A stretch of DNA of 64,000 bases from Siphonodentalium dalli (GCA_032622095.1 CP136066.1:66656278-66720277); one strand, 5' to 3'; counted from the first letter of the stretch, positions 1-12,325 are shown. A program made the numbers and translations. The notes: generated from the letters alone by a model not told the origin.

Positions 1-220
1 TGTACGCCTCACCATGTCGCATGCATGGCAGCATGCACGAGCGATATCAGAATTGCGCATTCTGACTTGGGGATATAATGAACATTTTTAAAGATACTGC
101 AGGCGATAAAGGACTGTTATACAACGATTCGAAATATCCCGAATCACATGACCGATTTCGAATCGAATCGGAACGTAAGATTCGAAATCGAATCGAATCT
201 CGAAGCTTCGTCGGTCCCTA
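1..220 (-). mobile_element. hAT-like non-autonomous element, one end (cut by the window edge)
   Basis: Read on the minus strand, this starts with TAGGGACCGACGAAG and continues into degenerate TTCGA/GATTCGAATC repeats. It then follows the same order of sequence as the complete element at 34138-35392: a GTGATTCGGGATATTTCGAATCG block, a CCTTTATC block, then a TATATCCCCAA block. The other end lies before base 1. Membership of the family is seen by direct comparison inside the window; the hAT assignment rests on the 8-bp target duplication of the other copy. Confidence 0.75.
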
Positions 221-404
221 ATGTATTATACACGTATTGACTGCCTTGGGAGAAATAGCGAGAACTATTTTCTCGAGGCGGTGTCTTTTGAACATTTTCA
301 TGTTTTGCATGTAATCCAGTAAACTCCCCATTCTTCCAGTGTTAGTATAATAACGGGTAGGGAAAGGAGAAATTTAAACTATTTTAAGTGCGGAAATATC
401 AATA

Positions 405-557
405 ATGTAATGCCTTAAATAATCGACTCCTTAACCACAGCAGAATTATGGGTAATTTTTCAGGATTTAGTCGGAAATATGGATTGTTGCCATTCATCGG
501 AAAGCTCTCCATAATTCTGCTGTGATTAAGGAGTTGATTATTTGGGGCATTACTGTA
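405..557. mobile_element. MITE family A, copy 1 (palindromic, internally deleted)
   Basis: The left arm (TAATGCCTTAAATAATCGAC, then ACCACAGCAGAATTATGGG and GGATTTAGTCGGAAATATGG) is followed by a shortened right arm ending GGGGCATTACTGTA. The arms are reverse complements, so the element folds into one long hairpin. At least six more copies lie at 37.1, 37.6, 38.2, 54.1, 57.6 and 59.0 kb. Ends read TACAGTAATGC...GCATTACTGTA, which fits a TA-targeting (Tc1/mariner-like) non-autonomous element; the superfamily is inference. Confidence 0.8.
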
Positions 558-1029
558 TGTGCAATATTGTGTAATCGCTGTGGTGCTCAGACATTTTCCT
601 AATATTCTATCTCAGCTCAAAGATCACAGAGGACACGAGAATAAGCAGACTAGATACACTTCAGCACCAAAACTCATATGACATGTAAATTTGCAATAAC
701 AGAAAATGTAAAGGTTATGACCCAGTTTGAATATCTCAGATTGGTCAAAATTAATATCAAGTAGCGTTAAGATGAATCAATTGCATCCTTAGATTGTGGT
801 GATCATTTGCAATGTGAGAGATTCTCGGATCAAGTCGCCATAATTGATCAATTGAAAACAAGAAACACTGCCGATGCAAAATGATGCACGCATTTCAATA
901 TAACATATAACAATGAAAATAGAATCTCTGCCATGAATCAGAAGGAATTTGACTTGTATTTGTGAGAACAAGAGGTGGGCTGTGCCAATGGGACTAGGGA
1001 GGGATACCCCCGTGAACATAATTGAATTG
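558..1029. other. intergenic stretch, nothing recognised
   Basis: AT-rich sequence with no reading frame resembling a known family and no clear repeat arms. A 115-codon open frame on the minus strand (789-1136) runs into the tandem repeat that follows and has no recognisable domain. Confidence 0.5.
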
Positions 1030-1405
1030 AAAATGTAGGAATACAAGCTCGGACAAAATTTTATATGTTGCAAAATAATTTTAAGTTGAAAAAACTTTAA
1101 AAAAGAAGGATAACTCAACAAAAAGGTTGGACACACCTCATAATCTCAGGTGCACAGGTTCCCATGATACTAAATATTTGTGCCAAGTTTTAAAAAAATG
1201 ACTGAAAAATGTAGAAATACAATCTCGGACAAAATTCTGCATGTTGCGAAACAAATTTAGTCGAAAAGGGGGGATAACTCCACACAAAAAAGTTGTAATG
1301 ACCTCATATTAAGTCGCCTGTAGGTTCCCATGGTACTAAATATCAGTGCCAAGCTAAAAAAAAATTGACTGAAAAATGTAGGAATAAAAGCTCGGACAAA
1401 GTTGC
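1030..1405. repeat. Tandem repeat, about 170-bp unit, two and a bit copies
   Basis: The phrase TGTAGGAATACAAGCTCGGAC recurs at about 1031, 1208 and 1375 with small changes, giving units of about 177 and 167 bp. Each unit also holds a GGATAACTC block, a GGTTCCCATGRTACTAAATAT block and a GTGCCAAG block. The same repeat in the opposite orientation is at about 59118-59335. This is a dispersed satellite-like family, not coding. Confidence 0.75.
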
Positions 1406-1584
1406 ATCTACAGACTGATGGACGACTGGATGGACAAGCTGATTCCCACATACCCCCACATCCTTCATTACAGTGTAGGGGGGGGGAATTTATTCCAATA
1501 TAAAACTTATCGGAAGCTTTGCATTCTAACGCAATGCACCTGTGTGAATGGCAAAATGCAGGCAATGAATTTGTGGCATCGCAA

Positions 1585-2034
1585 TCAAGCCTGAATATAG
1601 TGTGTCTGACATTTGCAGAATGAGGTCCCCAGAGGGTGAATTTAGTGATCCTACCCCACACAGCAGGCTAGACTCACCAAATTCACACTCTGGGGACCTC
1701 ATTCTGCTTAGGCCTCATCGTCTGGTATCTACAGTCTCAAATTAATATTTGTTTTTAGTTACTCTTTCCCTTCTGTTCAGTTTCTATATCCAATAATTTG
1801 CTGAAGATAGATTGCATAATCGACGTGACTAATGGGTGAACATCACCAACTTCAACTGGAGAACTTCAATCAGATCCTAGGTCTCCCATAGAGGTTGAGG
1901 CCTAAGCAGAATTAGTTCCAAGAGGGTTAATTTGGTGACACTAGCCCACAGCGGAGGATAGATTCAATAAATTCAACCTCTGGGGGACCTCATTCTGCAA
2001 ATGTCAGACACACTATATCCAGCTTGATCGCAAT
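1585..2034. mobile_element. MITE family B, copy 1 (longest copy)
   Basis: The ends are inverted repeats: GCAATCAAGCCTGAATATAG, GTGTGTCTGACATTTGC and GAATGAGGTCCCCAGAGGG on the left, matched by CCTCTGGGGGACCTCATTC, GCAAATGTCAGACACACTAT and CCAGCTTGATCGC on the right. Each arm itself contains a smaller inverted repeat. The middle (about 1700-1890) includes TTTTTAGTTACT and GACTAATGGGTGAAC, shared with the copy at 62.6-63.0 kb. Other copies: 34.0-35.6 kb (split by a hAT insertion) and 38.4-38.7 kb. It lies just downstream of the TLNRD1-like stop codon, so it may be within the 3' UTR. Confidence 0.85.
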
Positions 2035-2080
2035 GGACCAATGTAACATAAGGATGCAAAGGATTAGTCTAAACACTACT

Positions 2081-2286
2081 TTATGCTGTGGTACTTCCTT
2101 CACATGGTACAGATGAAACCGACCGTGGTATCACTAGAACAGTGCTCCATTTCCTCCCAGCCCTGTCAATAGCTTCGATGCATGACATGGCCTTGTCTCT
2201 AGGCTTCGTGCTCATCACGTCATAAGCCAGTTCTCGTATAGACTTGCATAGCTGGATACATGATGAACAGATTATCATACAAGTAC
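2081..2286 (-). CDS. TLNRD1: TLNRD1-like coding exon 2
   Basis: 206 nt. It completes the Gly codon and encodes the last helices, CMIICSSCIQLCKSIRELAY, which align with the [20 protein letters not shown] helix of vertebrate TLNRD1. Acceptor TTTCTAACTTCAG. Stop TAA at 2081-2083. Confidence 0.85.
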
Positions 2287-4241
2287 CTGAAGTTAGAAAC
2301 AGAAATGTTAACATTTTAACACATTAAAGATACATAATCTGATTTAACACCCCTAAATTACCATTACCTTGGCTACGGGGTAATAAATATTAGAATTAAG
2401 TCGAGGAACCCATCCATCTAAGCTCAGAATTATCAAATTTTAATATATGAAATCAGTTATTTTTTACCACCTGCAATATTTGGCGGCTTGGCAAAAATTC
2501 CGCTGACTACTTCCATAAATAGTACCGACATGCGCGGACGCCGTTACAAGACGTCATGCAAGGTTTATTTTGTGAATAAAGCTATAAGCTGTATGGTAAC
2601 CAGTATACCCAGTAATAGTATAACATGTCCATTTTCTTTCTTTCTGACCTCCATATGAAAAATTAAATTAAAAAAAATACATATCATTTCCCTGGCTGGC
2701 TGGTTGGGTTTTTTTGGGCAAACAAATTGGAAATGCAAATGTTTTTTTTTTAACCTAAGCTCGCTAAAGGTCACAATGCTAAAAATGGACAAATTAAGAG
2801 CAGTAACGCAGGTAAAATAGATTGTACAAACTGGTTTTCGAACTTGTTTGAGATATTGTTGTGAAAGGTCCACATATAAAATATGATGTAGTCCACAGGC
2901 CCCTGGGGAAAATTACTAAAATACCAATATAGACTATACACTGGTATAGTCTATATTGGTATTTTAGTAATTTTCCCCAGGGGCCTGTGATGTAGTCGGC
3001 TGAAGTTTGTTCAAGTTTTCGCGATAAAGGTCATATAATTACTAAAAATAGACAAACTAAGGACTGTAACTCAGGTAAAAAAAAGGAACGGACAAATCTG
3101 TTTTTTTTAAATTGTAAGGGATATCATTGTAAAAGATCAAAAATATCATGAAATATGAATAAAATTGGATGACGTTTGTTCGTTCAAGTTTAAGGGACAA
3201 AAAATGCTATATTAAAACAGAAACAAGTCATATAACTCTGGTCAGAAAGTCGGGACAGGCCTGATTATATGTGTGCAGCTGTCGCACATAACAGTGAACT
3301 CACAAACCAAAAATTGTCAGAATCCATCAATAAACGGCTATGTTATATAGGTTTGGTACCGCTTGCCCACCCAGACCGAAACCGTCCCAAATCGAGTTTT
3401 TGATAAAATAAAAACTTGTAAAATATTTATTACCTGCCCTGTATATATACCAACCTAAAATGTTGCGCTGAGAATCTATTGCATCTAGCACCACGAGAGC
3501 TGGTGTTCCGAGGAACTCCGGCTCAGTAGCAAATGTCACTAGCGCAGAAGAGGCTGCAGTCAGCGGCTCTGTAAATGCATGAAGTCTCAAGAGATGTGTG
3601 CATATTGGACGTGCCTTGAAACATTTTATGCTATTAACCAAACAGCTGGCACTAGATGTGACATTCTTTATGCACAATCTGAACTGTTCTTGGTTCCAGG
3701 AGTCTTTAGTCTTTTCTGATGCATGCTTACAAATCTCTGTCAAAATGGACATCTGCTTTGAAATCCTTGCCATAATATCGATAAGAGTCTGCGAATCAAG
3801 GTCTTCAATCCTCGATTTCTTCAGTTTTGTACAAATTATTTTTATGTCAAGTCCACATTTTGTGATCACATATTTGTCCACTAAACCAGCTGTGGCTGGT
3901 TTGCTCTTTGCATAACTAATTGATATGAGGTAGGCGGTATGGACAGAACACTCCATCAAACTAATACATAACTCACATATCTCTTCTATACATTCACAAA
4001 CACTTTGCCATTTGGTTGAAACAGTGAATACTTGAGTCATCAGATTTTTGGACAGAATTGAAAGCGATTTTGTGTTTGAAACAACAGACTCATGGCATTT
4101 ATCAAATGAATCTTCCATACAAGTAACCGTGTCCGTCATCACCGGTCTCAATTCGGATGCGAGCAGAAGAAAGTCTGTCAGTGTTTGTAGCTTTGTATGG
4201 CATCGTTCGCATGTCCATGTAACATGGCGGGCATACTCCAT
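2081..4241 (-). CDS. TLNRD1: Talin rod domain-containing protein 1 (MESDC1)-like, two coding exons
   Basis: Joining 4241-3455 to 2286-2081 gives one frame of about 330 residues ending in TAA; vertebrate TLNRD1 is about 362. Matching landmarks in order are a CERCHTKLQTLTDFLLLASE start, ESVVSNTKSLSIL, an ECSVHTAYL turn, GLVDKYVITKC, WNQEQFRLCIK, a SSALVTFATEPEFLG motif and NILG/TCMIICSSCIQLC across the splice. TLNRD1 is known as an all-helical dimeric talin-R7/R8-like protein that binds actin and promotes filopodia; I infer the same role here. The ATG at 4241 has a TAA in frame 27 bases upstream and G at +4, so it is the likely start; a possible 5' UTR acceptor (TTTACAG) lies at about 4273. The intron is 1168 bp with GT at 3454 and AG at 2287. 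The N-terminus is shorter than the vertebrate one and there is no membrane segment. Confidence 0.88.
2325..2550 (-). repeat. Dispersed repeat family M, copy 1
   Basis: The reverse complement of this stretch matches 16616-16830: a GTAACGGCGTCCGC start, a GCCAAGCCG block, AAATATT(A/G)CAGGT, and an end reading GGGTGTTAAATC then GATTATGTATCTTTAA. It lies in the TLNRD1 intron about 40 bp from the 3' acceptor. No coding capacity. Confidence 0.7.
2894..2989. mobile_element. 96-bp perfect hairpin element with 8-bp target duplication
   Basis: The sequence CACAGGCCCCTGGGG...CCCCAGGGGCCTGTG is an essentially perfect palindrome: arms of about 46 bp and a loop of about 4 bases round TATACACTGGTATA. It is flanked on both sides by ATGTAGTC (2886-2893 and 2990-2997). 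An 8-bp duplication fits hAT-type insertion. It lies in the single coding intron of the TLNRD1-like gene. Confidence 0.85.
3455..4241 (-). CDS. TLNRD1: TLNRD1-like coding exon 1
   Basis: 787 nt, residues 1-262, ending after one base of a Gly codon. It carries most of the helical-bundle region, from the CERC motif to NIL. The donor is GTTGGTATAT. Reading through the donor adds 42 codons with no homology before a stop, which supports splicing here. Confidence 0.85.
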
Positions 4242-6842
4242 AATGCAGATTGGAAAACTGGCCCGTTACGACCTGTAAATCCTGGGATTTCTCTTTATGC
4301 CATGCAAGCATTACACAAACTTTCTCCGACATATTGGTAGATGGTATTCCTGCCCAAGCTGTAGTGTAGAACTCTGTGATGCACGCATGTTGACAAAAGA
4401 TGTATCCGAGACCTGCAATTATAACAACATACAATATCTAAACAAACATCAGACCTCGCAATTGTGTGCATGGTACATATTACAGAAATCCCGCCTGTCC
4501 CATGTACTAGTATATAATGTATATAACTATATACTATGTAAATATGTTAAATGTCTCAATACCCATGGACTTTTGAGTGAAGAGAATAAACAAATTGAAT
4601 TGGAAAAATGTCCCAATGCAAATTTGATGCTTTGGCATGTTAGATTCCACATGTTGCCACAGTGTTTCCCATGGCATTGCCGAGGCCAATTTCAAAGACT
4701 GAAACATCACTATTGGCGAAGCCATTTGCTGAAACAAACTTGGCCCCGGCAAAGGGTTGCCATAGCAGATTGCAGAAGCCAAACAACCTGAATTAAGAGG
4801 GCTGCTTTTTTGCATTGAACAAATTAAGTTGAAAATCATATGTGACATTTATTAAAACATTACTTAACGATGTATTCAGGGTTTCAGATCAATTTTTATG
4901 AAAACTGTTTGACCTTTTATTTAGATTATATTGTCTAAAATAACCTGTTTGAAATAAGAATTTCTTCAAGAACTTTAGATGCTCTTTTGTTTTATAATGA
5001 ATTTTCTATGCATTTATTTCATACAGTTTAAATGTTTTAGAGGGACACCACATATTTTAATTTTTTTTTTTCAATAACAAAATTTTTTTTCAAAATAACA
5101 ATGCAGAAAACTATGTAAAATTATATTTTTGATGTTGTAACTAGAGGTTTGGAACTCTAAATGCATCTTTAATAAATACATACAAATACAATCTTGTTAT
5201 TTGAATTTTTTTTAAATATCGCTATCTTATTTCTTTCCCTCTAAATCATGTATTCTATATCAAACAAGATACTACTAGTATATTATACTATTATTGGTGG
5301 CACTTCTAGTTTAAAATGTGTTTATATTTTATAAACTAAATTCTAAATAAAAAGCTAAATTAGATTCATAGAATTGACATGGAGCCCAGGTGTGGAGCCA
5401 TGAATACATCTGTAAACATTTTTATTACACTCCTATGCATGATTGCCATTTAAAACGCCGTTAATTAAAAATTGTAATGCCACTAGTGAGTAGTGAATTA
5501 TGTCATTTCTCATGACGCCATTGACGTTAAGTCACTTACTGATCTACAATGTAGACTGAATTTTTTATGGGTGATCTTTCTCCTCATCTGGGTGTTTTAA
5601 TCACATTTCAGTGGCGAACCAAAATGATGCAGAAGTGTATAATAAATAGAGTATAAATTCCATTAGTTCGAGAATTATGTCAAATAATTTACTCTAGGTG
5701 AGAGATGTTTAGGTAAGAAACTTGTGCGCGTGTACTAGTATACACTGAACAAAGGATGAAACTGTGCTAGGTACACCGGATCGTGAGCCGACGTTAATGG
5801 CTGTACCGACTGTGAAGCAATGTGTGCACGTTAAAAGAACCCTACCATTACGGCAGGTCTTATATTTCGGCGAGAATCCAAATCTAGATTCTCGTAAATA
5901 TTCTCGCAAATTACCCTGGATTCTCGTGAAAAAGTATGTTTGGATTCTCGCAAAATCAGATGAAATATATGCCCTGTACGGTGAAGTCACGGGTAATAAA
6001 ATAGCAAAATTACCTGATAAAAATTTGAGTCATCCAACTCATCGGACCAAAGTGGAAATAAGGCACTTATATATGCCTTTCCTGTACTATCCCGGGCATT
6101 GGGCCGATTAAACTCACATTATATTGCCTGTTGACATACTAGTACCAAGCAGAACTAGTTAACACTCTCCTATAGTCTACTGTACACCAAGCTCAGATTT
6201 CGCAATGTACCGTACTATTTACCATTAAACACTAATTTTTAATTGGCATGTTATTTTATTTCACGTCATTCCAATATTACGGTCTAAATCATTTCAAAAA
6301 TAGTTTACTTCATTCATTTGCACATCGACAAACACTAAAATTCACATGAAATCACCTATTTACTGTTATTTTCTTTGTTCTTGGTATATAGTAGGCCTAT
6401 CACCCCCAACACGTCATCCTAAACTTGTTCTCCCCTCTCTGAACTTAAGACTGAAGAGCAAATAGAAATGAATCCATGCATATTAATGCAAATCAATTAC
6501 ACTTCAGCGTAAATATAATGTATTTTTATTGAAGCGCAAATAATTTGCTCTGAAGCATAAATATAGTTGTGCTTCAAGTTCAACGCAATTAACGGTTTAA
6601 CCACTATTATTTGAAGTGCAATAACTTGAATAAGGACTAAGGTATAAATGTGACAAAGGCCAAACAGGCAAACTAGTCACTGCACTATTCATGAATACAC
6701 GACCATATACTAATTTTAGCAGAGTGGCTTAATTGGTTATACTCATATTAATCAACCTTATACCTCGACCTCCACCATCAATAGAATAGAATAGATTGAG
6801 ATGAAATCGAAAGGGGATGAAATTGTTGACATTTCATTTGAA

Positions 6843-6862
6843 CCACGTGTCAGTCACGTGGC
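6843..6862. promoter_or_regulatory. Pair of CACGTG E-boxes in a palindrome
   Basis: The sequence CCACGTGTCAGTCACGTGG is two CACGTG cores separated by five bases and symmetric overall. CACGTG is the known site of bHLH-Zip factors (USF, MYC/MAX, MITF/TFE classes). It lies about 2.6 kb upstream of the TLNRD1-like start codon. Function is not shown by sequence. Confidence 0.35.
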
Positions 6863-9059
6863 AAAAAAAAAATAAAACTTTTTTTGTTCTGAAAAAGGCT
6901 TCATAGCGAGTCTCGTGCACGAAAATAGTCGTGGGAGCATTACGATGTTATATGGAAAATCCCACTCTTACTTTTGTGCCGAGCACTCTAGTTTACAAAT
7001 AAATATTCTTTCAAAACTGTCAGATTTGCTTCAAATAAGGCGCAAAATGCACGGGTATATTACAAATTGGTAACCATCTCGAGTACGACTATAATGTGTA
7101 CCATTCTGCCGACTGCGCCAGAAGAAACGGACTCAACCGATTCAAGTCTTTGATCCAGAAATTCAAGTCTTGGTGGCATTTTCTCAATAATGCTCTTAGA
7201 TTTTAATTCTGGAGCGACACAGTTCCATGAGTTATGATGATATGTGTACCCAATAGTTGTGTACTACAGATGGAGTCATTGCCACAGTTCAATGGCTCCG
7301 ATCAATTCTTTAAAAGCTTTGTCACTCGCAAATCGATCACAACTGTAGTCAGCTACACTAACTCAGTTTTACATCGGCGATCACGTTCGTAGACAGATTT
7401 TCATATTCTTATTGTGTATTTTTTTTAAATATTAAAGATACATTATCCGATTCGATGGTCCCGTATCATCCAGTTACAACAACGGAATTTCACCAAAAGC
7501 CGATTTATATTTATCCAAATTTGTTTATTACCAATACAATAATACTCACAACAATACCCATCACGATATCATATTTGCCGAAAAAGTCCTATACTAACGG
7601 TTTTTCTTAGTAGTTTGGAGATGCATGAGCGAGTGTGCATGATTTACAACTTCCATATAATTATGGTGATTCCTAGTTCAAATTGGAATTCCCCAACGCG
7701 TGGGGGTCCGTGACTACCCGCCGCTGAGTCAACCCGCCCATTTCTCTGTGTGACAACCCGCCCGTCTAAAAATTATAATGATGGTAATTAGGAGGTGTGA
7801 GGGTGTGGCAGTGTTAAATATAATATATATGTGTGTGTGTGTGAAGGTGGCAGTGTTAATATCTAATATGTGTCTGCAGAAGCCAATAGTGTGTGTGTAA
7901 GTAGAAATTGTCTGTAAGCATTGTGCCAAAGTTTGAGCTGATCTAATTACATCACCTCATATAAATAAAGCTAGCCCAACCAAATAAATAATACTGCATG
8001 GCAACAGTAAAGTATAATACTTATTCTATATACTTTGGATTTCCCGCCACTTTCCCATTTAGCCCAATCTAAACCACTTGCACCAGGTTCTGTCTGTTAT
8101 CTCTCTTTAAGATCTAGTGCCTAGCTTTGCTCTCGAATCAAGATCTGGCACCCAGAATAATCTCCCGGCCCAGTTCCTTACAATCTGTCTTGGACGGCAG
8201 TTGACTATTTTAACAAATGGATGGTTGATTCCTCAGGGGATTTTATACAATTATGTGAGATGTGATGCTTCTGTTTATTATGTTCCATTCTATACATATA
8301 TATATATAATGTAGATATATAAAGGATTATCATGTGAAGTATTGTTTGTGTGTTTTCTGTATGTGCCTTGTGAGGCCTAGACTTTATATCCCGGACTGAC
8401 CATGGGGCAAGTGCTCTCCCCTAGCTAGCAGTAGCTTATTAGGAAGACCGGGTTATAAGGGGATTATGAGATGTTTGTTTAAAGAAACTAGGATGTACCG
8501 GTACTTTATTGATTTTAATTTATGTACATGTAATAATATACATATGTAATATCACTTACACGATAATATTGTTCAAACTATAATACATTTATTCGAGTTT
8601 AATGAACGAAGTCTTAAAACAAAATTTAAAACGAAACTTAATGAACGAAGAATAATACGAAAAAGTTTGATATGAACGAAGTTTGATATGAACGAATGGT
8701 TGACAGTTAATTTAAGTTTCGATGGGGCTGCTGTGGTAGATCGTCGTCTGCACTGAGGTAGTCTCTTCTTCTTTGCATACACGTCGGAACATTTCTTCAG
8801 AAAGTTGGCAGTCTTATATCTTCCGGGCCTGTATGGTGTACGTACCTAGATCTGGACTCGGTGTCAAGATCTGCGGGTGTAACTCTATAGTACATGTAGA
8901 TACTGTATGAGCCTCTTTCTGTAGAAGGGGAACCATGGTATAAAAATCAAAGCTGGTACCCGGCATCGTATTCATTGAGATGAATCCCGATCACCAAGTG
9001 TTGTGATAACACACTGTGATAATGAACCCTTTGCATCAAATGTTTGGTTTGGAATCACC

Positions 9060-9690
9060 CCTTTTAATATATATATATATATCCTTTTATTGCCTCCACT
9101 ATCGGAGAGTTACATTTAAATAACATAGTTACAAACAATTCTAATACAAAAATGACAGTGGAATGTATGCACATTTAAGGAATATGACAACACAAAATAA
9201 AGCGAGATTACGCACACAGTTACACACACACACACTGAGTCTCAGGCACATGCAACCACCCAGCCGCGCACAGGCGTACACGTAAACACGTCCAGACACG
9301 CCTAGGCTTAGACGATTTTACAGTCAAGCATACACGCGAAAGAGACATACAGACAGACAGGCAGACAGTCACATAAGTATCTAGACAGACATACATGCTG
9401 ACAGATAAACATGCAGACAGGAAGAAACACGACTGACAGACATGCAGATGCAAGCTGACCGACACGTTCTACACATGCAAGTAAGTTTCATCAAAGATAT
9501 TGGAATTTAAGATTTGACAATAGAGTCAGACACACGCGCACCCCCTCACCTAGCATTCAGTCGCACACGAACTCATCTACCCTCACACGCACCCTCACAC
9601 AACTATATGCACACGCACCCTCATTTAAATATCCACACACATGCACACGACCTCACACAGCATCACACACAGAATAGACATCAGTGTATA
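9060..9690. repeat. Microsatellite-rich stretch
   Basis: It begins with (TA)n at about 9067-9082, then CA-rich repeats at about 9215-9235 and imperfect ACAGACAGACAGGCAGACAG arrays at 9340-9440. It ends with CACACGCGCACCC-type repeats to about 9680. Open frames across it are simple-repeat translations. Confidence 0.8.
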
Positions 9691-10499
9691 TATATGCAAC
9701 ATTATGTCAAATGAACTCATCAAGGTTGTAACATATTCTGCTTATGATCAATCTGGACTACCGTAGTTAATATATTGGACCTTGAACTAGCTTACGATTG
9801 ATATGTATTCTACGCCACACGTTTGTCTATGTACACAGATCCGCAATATAATCGAACTTATATGATACAAACTCTTCTCATCTTTATACCATGACACATC
9901 TTTATAAAGGTGACATCAAACACAAATCCGATCAACTCACATGGAAACCGTTAGACATTGAGCCACTATTATAGACATCAACCCCACTGTCTTTCACGAA
10001 TGTTTCCTTCAATTAGAATATGTAGTAGCCAAAAATCCGGATTATTGGGGTTAGTTTTCCATCTGGAACTCAATGACTAAGAGTTTCATATCGGACCGTA
10101 GATACCGTCAAAGGAACAAAAGTGTCAATTGGATAAGAAACTGTACAGTAGCGTTTATTGGACAACAAATTGAGTAAATGTGAAAAGAATTTGCACACGG
10201 AGTCCAAAGGTGGTAATAACCGCGTGTTATGTACGGAAACGTCGAAAGCCGGAATTAGGTCGAGGCCGAATATTGAAAAATCGACGACCATGGGAAAACC
10301 AAAAGTGCCTGATCACGAACACGTTGCTGCAAAATTATCATTTTAGATGCAATAACGAGAGGGCACCTTTGACTGTATGGACAGGCGATGCGATATATTG
10401 AATACAAATAATATAAAAATGCATAATAATGGTGTGAATAAGTCAAGTGATGCACGATTTGCATAAAAATATCATTAAATCGTTCATTCAGACAACGGC

Positions 10500-12325
10500 T
10501 CAAAGTCGACAAGGCATTTGAGAGCATGATTCATATAGCCTCCAAAGTTTTGCTGTATGCAACACAAATGTGCGTGTAAAATCAGAAATATCCGCTACTT
10601 CAGCAGACAAATCAATTGGCATGGAACTCAGGAAGACAGCAAGTAATTCGTCCGAGTTTAGAGCCTCAAGCTTTAAATAACAAGGAATACCAAAGTGAGT
10701 TATGAAGTCATACCAGAATGTGTTACGGATACTGTTAAAGGCAGGGCAATACAAGATGACATGCCACACAGGATTGAGATACTCGGATCTACAAAGTTGA
10801 CAATTCCCCCCATCTTCGTAGGTGGTACGAGAGACGAGTCTTCCTACAGTTAGGAAGGAAGCTTTATCTCTAGGGTACTTTTTGCAGGCTAACCAAAGAA
10901 GGCTCGTCTCTAGGCGAGGGTGAATTAATTTTAATATCGAAAGAGCGTTGTCTGCGTGAACGTCATATTCCCATTTCATGAGGTGAACAGTGTCAACGTT
11001 ATCGCGAATCAAACTCTTCCAAAGAAATTTAGTTGGAAAGTGACCGGTATTCGAGAAGTGCACGAGATGATTGAGTAGATTGTACTTTGACAACGTTTGG
11101 TGGAAGTTCTCGATAAGATGACTCTGTTCGCCCAATAAAATGGATTCGTTAAGTCTGAGAATGAATACCCTAGCGGATGTTTTCTCAATACTGGTCCTAC
11201 ATAGCGTAGCAATAAATGACAGTTTGCGTCGTTCGATGACGTTGTACAGAGAAGTGATGCCACAAAGGCCCTCTGCAAGTAGGGTGCGAGCTCTTGTGGG
11301 TAAACCCTGGATATTCTTCACGCAACAACGATGAGCTTTCTCAAGCTGTAGTATATTTGACTGTGATAGGTTGAAAAGAAGTTCTGACCCAAAAAGTGCT
11401 CTGGGAAGAACGACCGATTTATAGATTTTCACGCAGCTGGAAGGGGTTATACCACCAGCATATAACCCGGCATTTGATAACATGAAATATGTGGAGAGCA
11501 ATTTTTTGCATATGTTTTCTATGATAGCAGTTTGTTGAGAGAACTTGTGGATTGGGATGCCCAAATGAGTTGCGTGGTCGGATTCTTGAATACGGTGGTC
11601 GCATAGAGACCAAGCGCGGATAGCACGGTTATAATCTGAGTGGGATTCATTAAATACAATGCAGACAGATTTCGTCGGATTATATTTGAACCTCCATTTT
11701 CTGCTGTAGTCGGTACAGATATCACACATAGACTGCAGACCGGGACTAGTAAGTGAAAGGAGAGCCATGTCGTCGGCCTGAGTTGGGGACGAGCAGTTCA
11801 GAGACGAGATGGACAGACCATTCCCGGAAGTTGAAAGCAGGGTTATGAGTTCATCAATATATAACATGTACATGAGCGGAGAAATTATGCTCCCTTGTCT
11901 GGTGCCCTGCTTGACGTCGAACCAGTTTGAGAACACTCCGTTGTATCTAACACAGCACGAAATTCCTGTTAGGACGTTTGCGAATACACGCCAAGCTTTA
12001 CCTTTCAGACCCTTATTATGTAATTTGTAAAGAAGGCCATTTAACCAGACTGTATCAAAAGCTTTTTGTGTGTCAAGGAAACATGAATATAATTTGCTTG
12101 ATTGCTGTTTCGTATAGGAGATACACTCTTGCAAAAGGTACGAAGTCGAGATGGAACTCACGCCCTTCTGAAAACCGTGTTGTAGCGCATTTACATGGCA
12201 AATTTGGGGTGTGTTCGTTTCAAGTCTGTTGAGTAGTAATCTTTCGAAGATCTTGTAAACGATAGGGAGGATTGTGATGGCTCTATAGTTATCGAATTTA
12301 TGTCTGGATTTCGTACCTCCTTAAA
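10500..12325 (-). pseudogene. LINE ORF2 part 3: reverse transcriptase core and Cys/His C-terminus
   Basis: Homology begins about 12325, before the first Met at 12161. Motifs in order: FDNYRAITILP, a HGFQKGVSS block, FLDTQKAFDTVW (motif A, catalytic Asp), KQGTRQGSIISPLMY (motif B) and QADDMALLS (motif C, where most relatives have YADD or FADD), then the GIP turn. The thumb includes VLPRALFGSELLFNL. A C-x2-C-x9-H-x4-C cluster (CQLC...WHVILYC) sits near the end and could be a zinc knuckle. The replacement of Tyr/Phe by Gln in motif C is unusual. Confidence 0.88.

Larger units (their letters stand above)
4275..10499. other. 6-kb stretch without a recognisable gene
   Basis: No open frame here resembles a known family. 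The longest (4297-4791 plus, 164 codons) has no domain. Bases 4850-5350 are very AT-rich. A short run of GATTCTCG repeats lies at 5870-5960. Any upstream non-coding exon and promoter of the TLNRD1-like gene should lie in the first part, but I cannot place them. Confidence 0.5.

Noticed and set aside
3598-3915. Plus-strand frame of 105 codons
   Set aside because: Shadow of the TLNRD1-like exon on the opposite strand.
4297-4791. 164-codon plus-strand open frame
   Set aside because: No recognisable domain; it overlaps the 5' side of the TLNRD1-like gene on the other strand and a second opposite frame. No splice or homology support.
9220-9465. 81-codon Cys/Ser-rich minus-strand frame
   Set aside because: Translation of the ACAG/CA microsatellite tract.
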